This document shows, piece after piece, positions 14,112-16,083 of a stretch of DNA of 16,083 nt. Location: positions 1 through 16,083 of the forward strand of contig MGXX01000068.1 in NCBI GenBank assembly GCA_001801515.1, in the 5' to 3' direction. Below the pieces are notes generated by a model. It was given only the letters and a program-made list of their open reading frames with translations, made no database searches and had not been told where the DNA came from. Origin of the DNA: Gammaproteobacteria bacterium RIFCSPHIGHO2_12_FULL_38_11. GTDB taxonomy: Bacteria > Pseudomonadota > Gammaproteobacteria > Coxiellales > Coxiellaceae. Every line of letters starts with the position of its first letter. The stretch's first letter is position 1. Both the position numbers and the translations under genes were made by a program.

Positions 14112-15464
14112 TTATTCCGGTGCACCATTATCGACATAAGGGTTATCATCATTAATAAATTTAATAATCAAAGGAATGCCGACTAATTTTAATTTATCGC
14201 GATAATAATTAATTAAATATTGTTTGTAAGACCCCGGTAATTTATCAACTTGTTTTCCATGTATCACAAATACCAGCGGACGCTTTGAACCCACATGCGC
14301 ATAACGCAATTTCACTCGACGCCCTTGCACTAACGGAGGTTGATGATCTTCTGTTGCTTGCATTAATATTTTTGTTATTTTATGCGTTGCAAAATCTTGA
14401 GCGAGCGCTTCTTGTGTTTCATCAATCGCATCATACAATTGCCCCACACCCGTTCCGTGTTTTGCAGAAATATAATAACGACGCGCAAAATTAGCAAAAG
14501 GAAGACGGCGGTCAACCGAGCGTTTAAATGCCTCACGATCTTCTTCGGTCATGCCATCCCATTTGTTAAAAGCTAAAACAAGGGCATTGCCTGTTTCCAT
14601 AATTAAACCCATCAATCGCATGTCTTGATCAGATAATCCATCACGTGCATCAACCACCAACACAACCACATGTGCTTGTTTCATTGCTTGCATGGCTTTA
14701 ATCACTGAAAATATTTCGATGCCTTCGGTTACTTTTTTGCGGCGGCGAATGCCGGCGGTATCAATTAACGTATATTTTTTTTCATTTCGTTCATAGGGAA
14801 TTTCAATGGTGTCACGCGTTGTGCCCGGACGATCTAAAACAATCACGCGGTCTTCACCAAAAATACGGTTAATTAAGGTAGATTTTCCAACATTGGGTCT
14901 GCCTAAAACGGCAATGCGGGTGCGTGCATTTGCTTCTGTTTCTTTTTCAATTTCAATCTTAGTTTCAGGAAAAGCTGATAAAATATTCGTGAGCATCGCT
15001 TCAACACCAAAGCCACTGTTGGCTGAAATCACATGCATTGTTTTTAAACCCAATGCATAAAATTCCGCACAAACCACTTCAGGGCGATCTTGTCGATCTG
15101 CTTTATTAACCACTAACACAACCGGTTTTTCAGTGTACAGACGAAGCTGTTTAGCCACGATCCAATCACCCGTTGAAACACCAGCTTTAGCATCAACAAC
15201 AAATAAAATGACATCGGCGTCTTTAATGGCTTGCGCCACTTGAAGCTCAGTTAGTTCAGCCATTAGCGCGTCATCAGGTTCAGCAATACCGCCCGTATCA
15301 ACGATGAGAAATGAATGATTGCCGCACTGCCCTTCGCCATATTGTCTGTCACGCGTAATACCAGGTGTATCGCCGACAATGGCATCGCGTGTGCGGGTAA
15401 TGCGGTTAAATAAAGTAGATTTGCCGACGTTTGGTCGACCAACGATGGTGAGGACTGGTAGCAT
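14112..15464 (-). CDS. der: Ribosome-assembly GTPase Der (EngA)
   Basis: An essential GTPase with two tandem G domains and a C-terminal KH-like domain that acts in 50S subunit maturation. Domain 1 has GRPNVGKST (from residue 9), DTPG, DTGG and NKAD. Domain 2 has a second GRPNVGKST (from about 188), DRPGTTRDT, DTAG and NKWD. The KH-like part spans about 350-450 (VQGRRVKLRYA, PLVFVIHG, YKQYLINYYRDKL, IIKFI). At 450 residues it is slightly shorter than E. coli Der (490). I chose the ATG at 15464 (MLPVLTIVGRPNV), which aligns with the E. coli start and has AAGAG seven bases upstream; the ATG two codons earlier is too close to that site. A truncated DUF3800 gene ends about 16 bp upstream. Confidence 0.97.
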   Translation of the reverse strand: MLPVLTIVGRPNVGKSTLFNRITRTRDAIVGDTPGITRDRQYGEGQCGNHSFLIVDTGGIAEPDDALMAELTELQVAQAIKDADVILFVVDAKAGVSTGDWIVAKQLRLYTEKPVVLVVNKADRQDRPEVVCAEFYALGLKTMHVISANSGFGVEAMLTNILSAFPETKIEIEKETEANARTRIAVLGRPNVGKSTLINRIFGEDRVIVLDRPGTTRDTIEIPYERNEKKYTLIDTAGIRRRKKVTEGIEIFSVIKAMQAMKQAHVVVLVVDARDGLSDQDMRLMGLIMETGNALVLAFNKWDGMTEEDREAFKRSVDRRLPFANFARRYYISAKHGTGVGQLYDAIDETQEALAQDFATHKITKILMQATEDHQPPLVQGRRVKLRYAHVGSKRPLVFVIHGKQVDKLPGSYKQYLINYYRDKLKLVGIPLIIKFINDDNPYVDNGAPE

Positions 15465-15480
15465 AAACATACTCTTTACT

Positions 15481-15891
15481 TTAAATAAAAAATAATTTTT
15501 TTATTTTTATTGATTTTTCTATTTTTTTAAATCGCTCACCACATTGATCTTCAAAATGCTGCTGAATCATCCCACATAACATATCAGCGTACTGGACACC
15601 TTTATTCATAGAACTATCTTGAGGATTATTAATTAATTCTATTGATTTAGCACAAAAAAAATCTTTTTGTGTATTATTCATAGAAGTCCATTTTTGTTCT
15701 ACAGATTTCTGCCATTCAAATTTTTGATATAGCCTTTTGATCACTCGCCCAGGAAAATGATTTTTATGCTTCGGAACGAGAACTGCAGAAATAGTCAGGT
15801 AACGACTTGATCCACCTTGTCTATAGGGCTTATCAAATTTCCACCCAAGATCGCCACTTTCATCGAGGTAGACAGTAACATCAGTAGACAT
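15481..15891 (-). pseudogene. DUF3800 family protein, internally deleted
   Basis: The N-terminal two thirds match the DUF3800 family closely: VYLDESGDLGWKF, GGSSRYLTISAVLVP, VIKRLYQKF and KWTSMNNTQKDFF. The sequence then jumps, after SIELINNP (about 82-89), straight to the family's C-terminal block QDSSMNKGVQYADMLCG followed by the usual HFED and KKLFF ending. About 85-100 residues of the middle are missing without loss of frame, leaving 136 of a normal 220-240. DUF3800 has conserved acidic residues and an RNase-H-like look; its function is unsettled. Here Asp9 and Glu10 and the late Asp of YADM remain, but the core does not. No Shine-Dalgarno precedes the ATG at 15891. It lies between the small RNA candidate and der, on the same strand. 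Confidence 0.75.
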
Positions 15892-15914
15892 AATTATATG
15901 AAAAAATTAAGAAT

Positions 15915-15938
15915 AAAAAAAAGCGGCCCCTAAGACCG
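15915..15938 (-). terminator. Rho-independent terminator of the small RNA
   Basis: The hairpin CGGUC-UUAGG-GGCCG is followed by C and eight U. Its 5-bp stem is short but GC-rich. The strands also take part in the alternative long-rod fold, so the two structures exclude each other. Confidence 0.6.
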
Positions 15939-16000
15939 ACGCCCTTACAGAGCGCTTACGATACCCGAAGGCATCGCGGTAACCTCAGGACTTACCCGCT
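15915..16000 (-). ncRNA. Unidentified structured small RNA, about 86 nt
   Basis: Transcribed from a well-placed promoter, the RNA would begin AGCGGGUAAGUCCUGAGG and end in GGCCGC plus eight U. It can fold into one long rod: AGCGG with CCGCU at the ends, CCUGAG with CUUAGG, UUAC with GUAA, and an apical 7-bp helix CGAUGCC/GGUAUCG capped by a C(UUCG)G tetraloop. Alternatively, its 3' part forms a terminator hairpin. GC content is clearly above the flanks. I cannot match it to 6S, SRP, tmRNA, RNase P, tRNA or a riboswitch. It could be a stand-alone regulator or a leader/attenuator for the downstream DUF3800-der genes. Confidence 0.6.
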
Positions 16001-16006
16001 GTTTAA

Positions 16007-16035
16007 ATGATAGTGCAAAACACGATACTTTTCAA
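16007..16035 (-). promoter_or_regulatory. Sigma-70-type promoter for the small RNA
   Basis: On the minus strand, TTGAAA (16035-16030, 5 of 6) and TATCAT (16012-16007, 5 of 6) are spaced 17 bp apart. The predicted first base is an A at 16000, the start of the GC-rich structured segment. This is the best promoter I see in the window. Confidence 0.65.
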
Positions 16036-16083
16036 GAAAAAAATAGAAAAATGTCAAACCAAAATGAAAATGTCCGCTTTTAT

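Noticed and set aside
15915..16000. 6S, SRP, tmRNA or tRNA identity for the small RNA
   Set aside because: The start faintly recalls 6S (AGCGGG..AGUCC), but length and 3' arm do not fit; there is no SRP GGAA-loop domain, no tRNA T-loop and no tmRNA tag frame.

Overview
The window is about 16 kb of AT-rich bacterial chromosome (my impression is near 40% GC). It is densely packed and mostly housekeeping. Gammaproteobacterial-type genes (class 2 pyrD, rlmB, rlpA, ung, der, phhA/phhB) sit beside uncharacterised helical proteins, and the peptide deformylase is of a degenerate-motif type that I associate with Legionella. This suggests a host-associated gammaproteobacterium, perhaps Legionellales/Coxiellaceae-like. 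That placement is inference; no rRNA or species marker is present.

Layout. (1) 1-3.7 kb, minus strand: a putative secreted glycoside-hydrolase-like protein, a SMP-30-type lactonase, a glucose 1-dehydrogenase and a sugar-porter gene that is broken near base 85, where an unrelated plus-strand reading frame begins. Together they outline oxidative glucose use (import, glucose to gluconolactone to gluconate), with the transporter apparently lost. (2) 3.7-5.2 kb, minus: pyrD and a small unknown gene upstream of it. (3) 5.2-7.6 kb: a biosynthetic-type thiolase (plus), a small cysteine-rich putative lipoprotein (minus, convergent and overlapping) and an unknown 272-residue helical protein (plus). (4) 7.6-8.7 kb: a duplicated 73-bp hairpin repeat at the 3' end of rlmB, then rlmB (minus), then a 176-bp palindromic MITE-like element with flanking 5-bp direct repeats immediately upstream of rlmB. 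(5) 8.8-12.1 kb, plus: rlpA, ung, phhA, phhB, tRNA-Leu(CAG) and a peptide deformylase homologue, tightly spaced; ung/phhA overlap by 4 bp. (6) 12.2-14.1 kb, plus: a 646-residue protein of unknown function with degenerate ankyrin-like helical repeats, an effector candidate by architecture only. (7) 14.1-16 kb, minus: der, an internally deleted DUF3800 gene, and an 86-nt structured RNA candidate with a good sigma-70 promoter and a U-tract terminator.

The core functions are pyrimidine synthesis, 23S rRNA methylation, ribosome assembly (Der), uracil repair, phenylalanine hydroxylation with cofactor recycling, N-terminal deformylation and septal peptidoglycan work. The most interesting signals are non-coding or in remnants: the MITE with a probable target duplication, the hairpin repeat that supplies stop codons to two genes, the unidentified small RNA, the RlpA homologue lacking the catalytic histidine, and the DUF3800 gene missing its middle. 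I found no CRISPR array, transposase, phage module or complete defence system.
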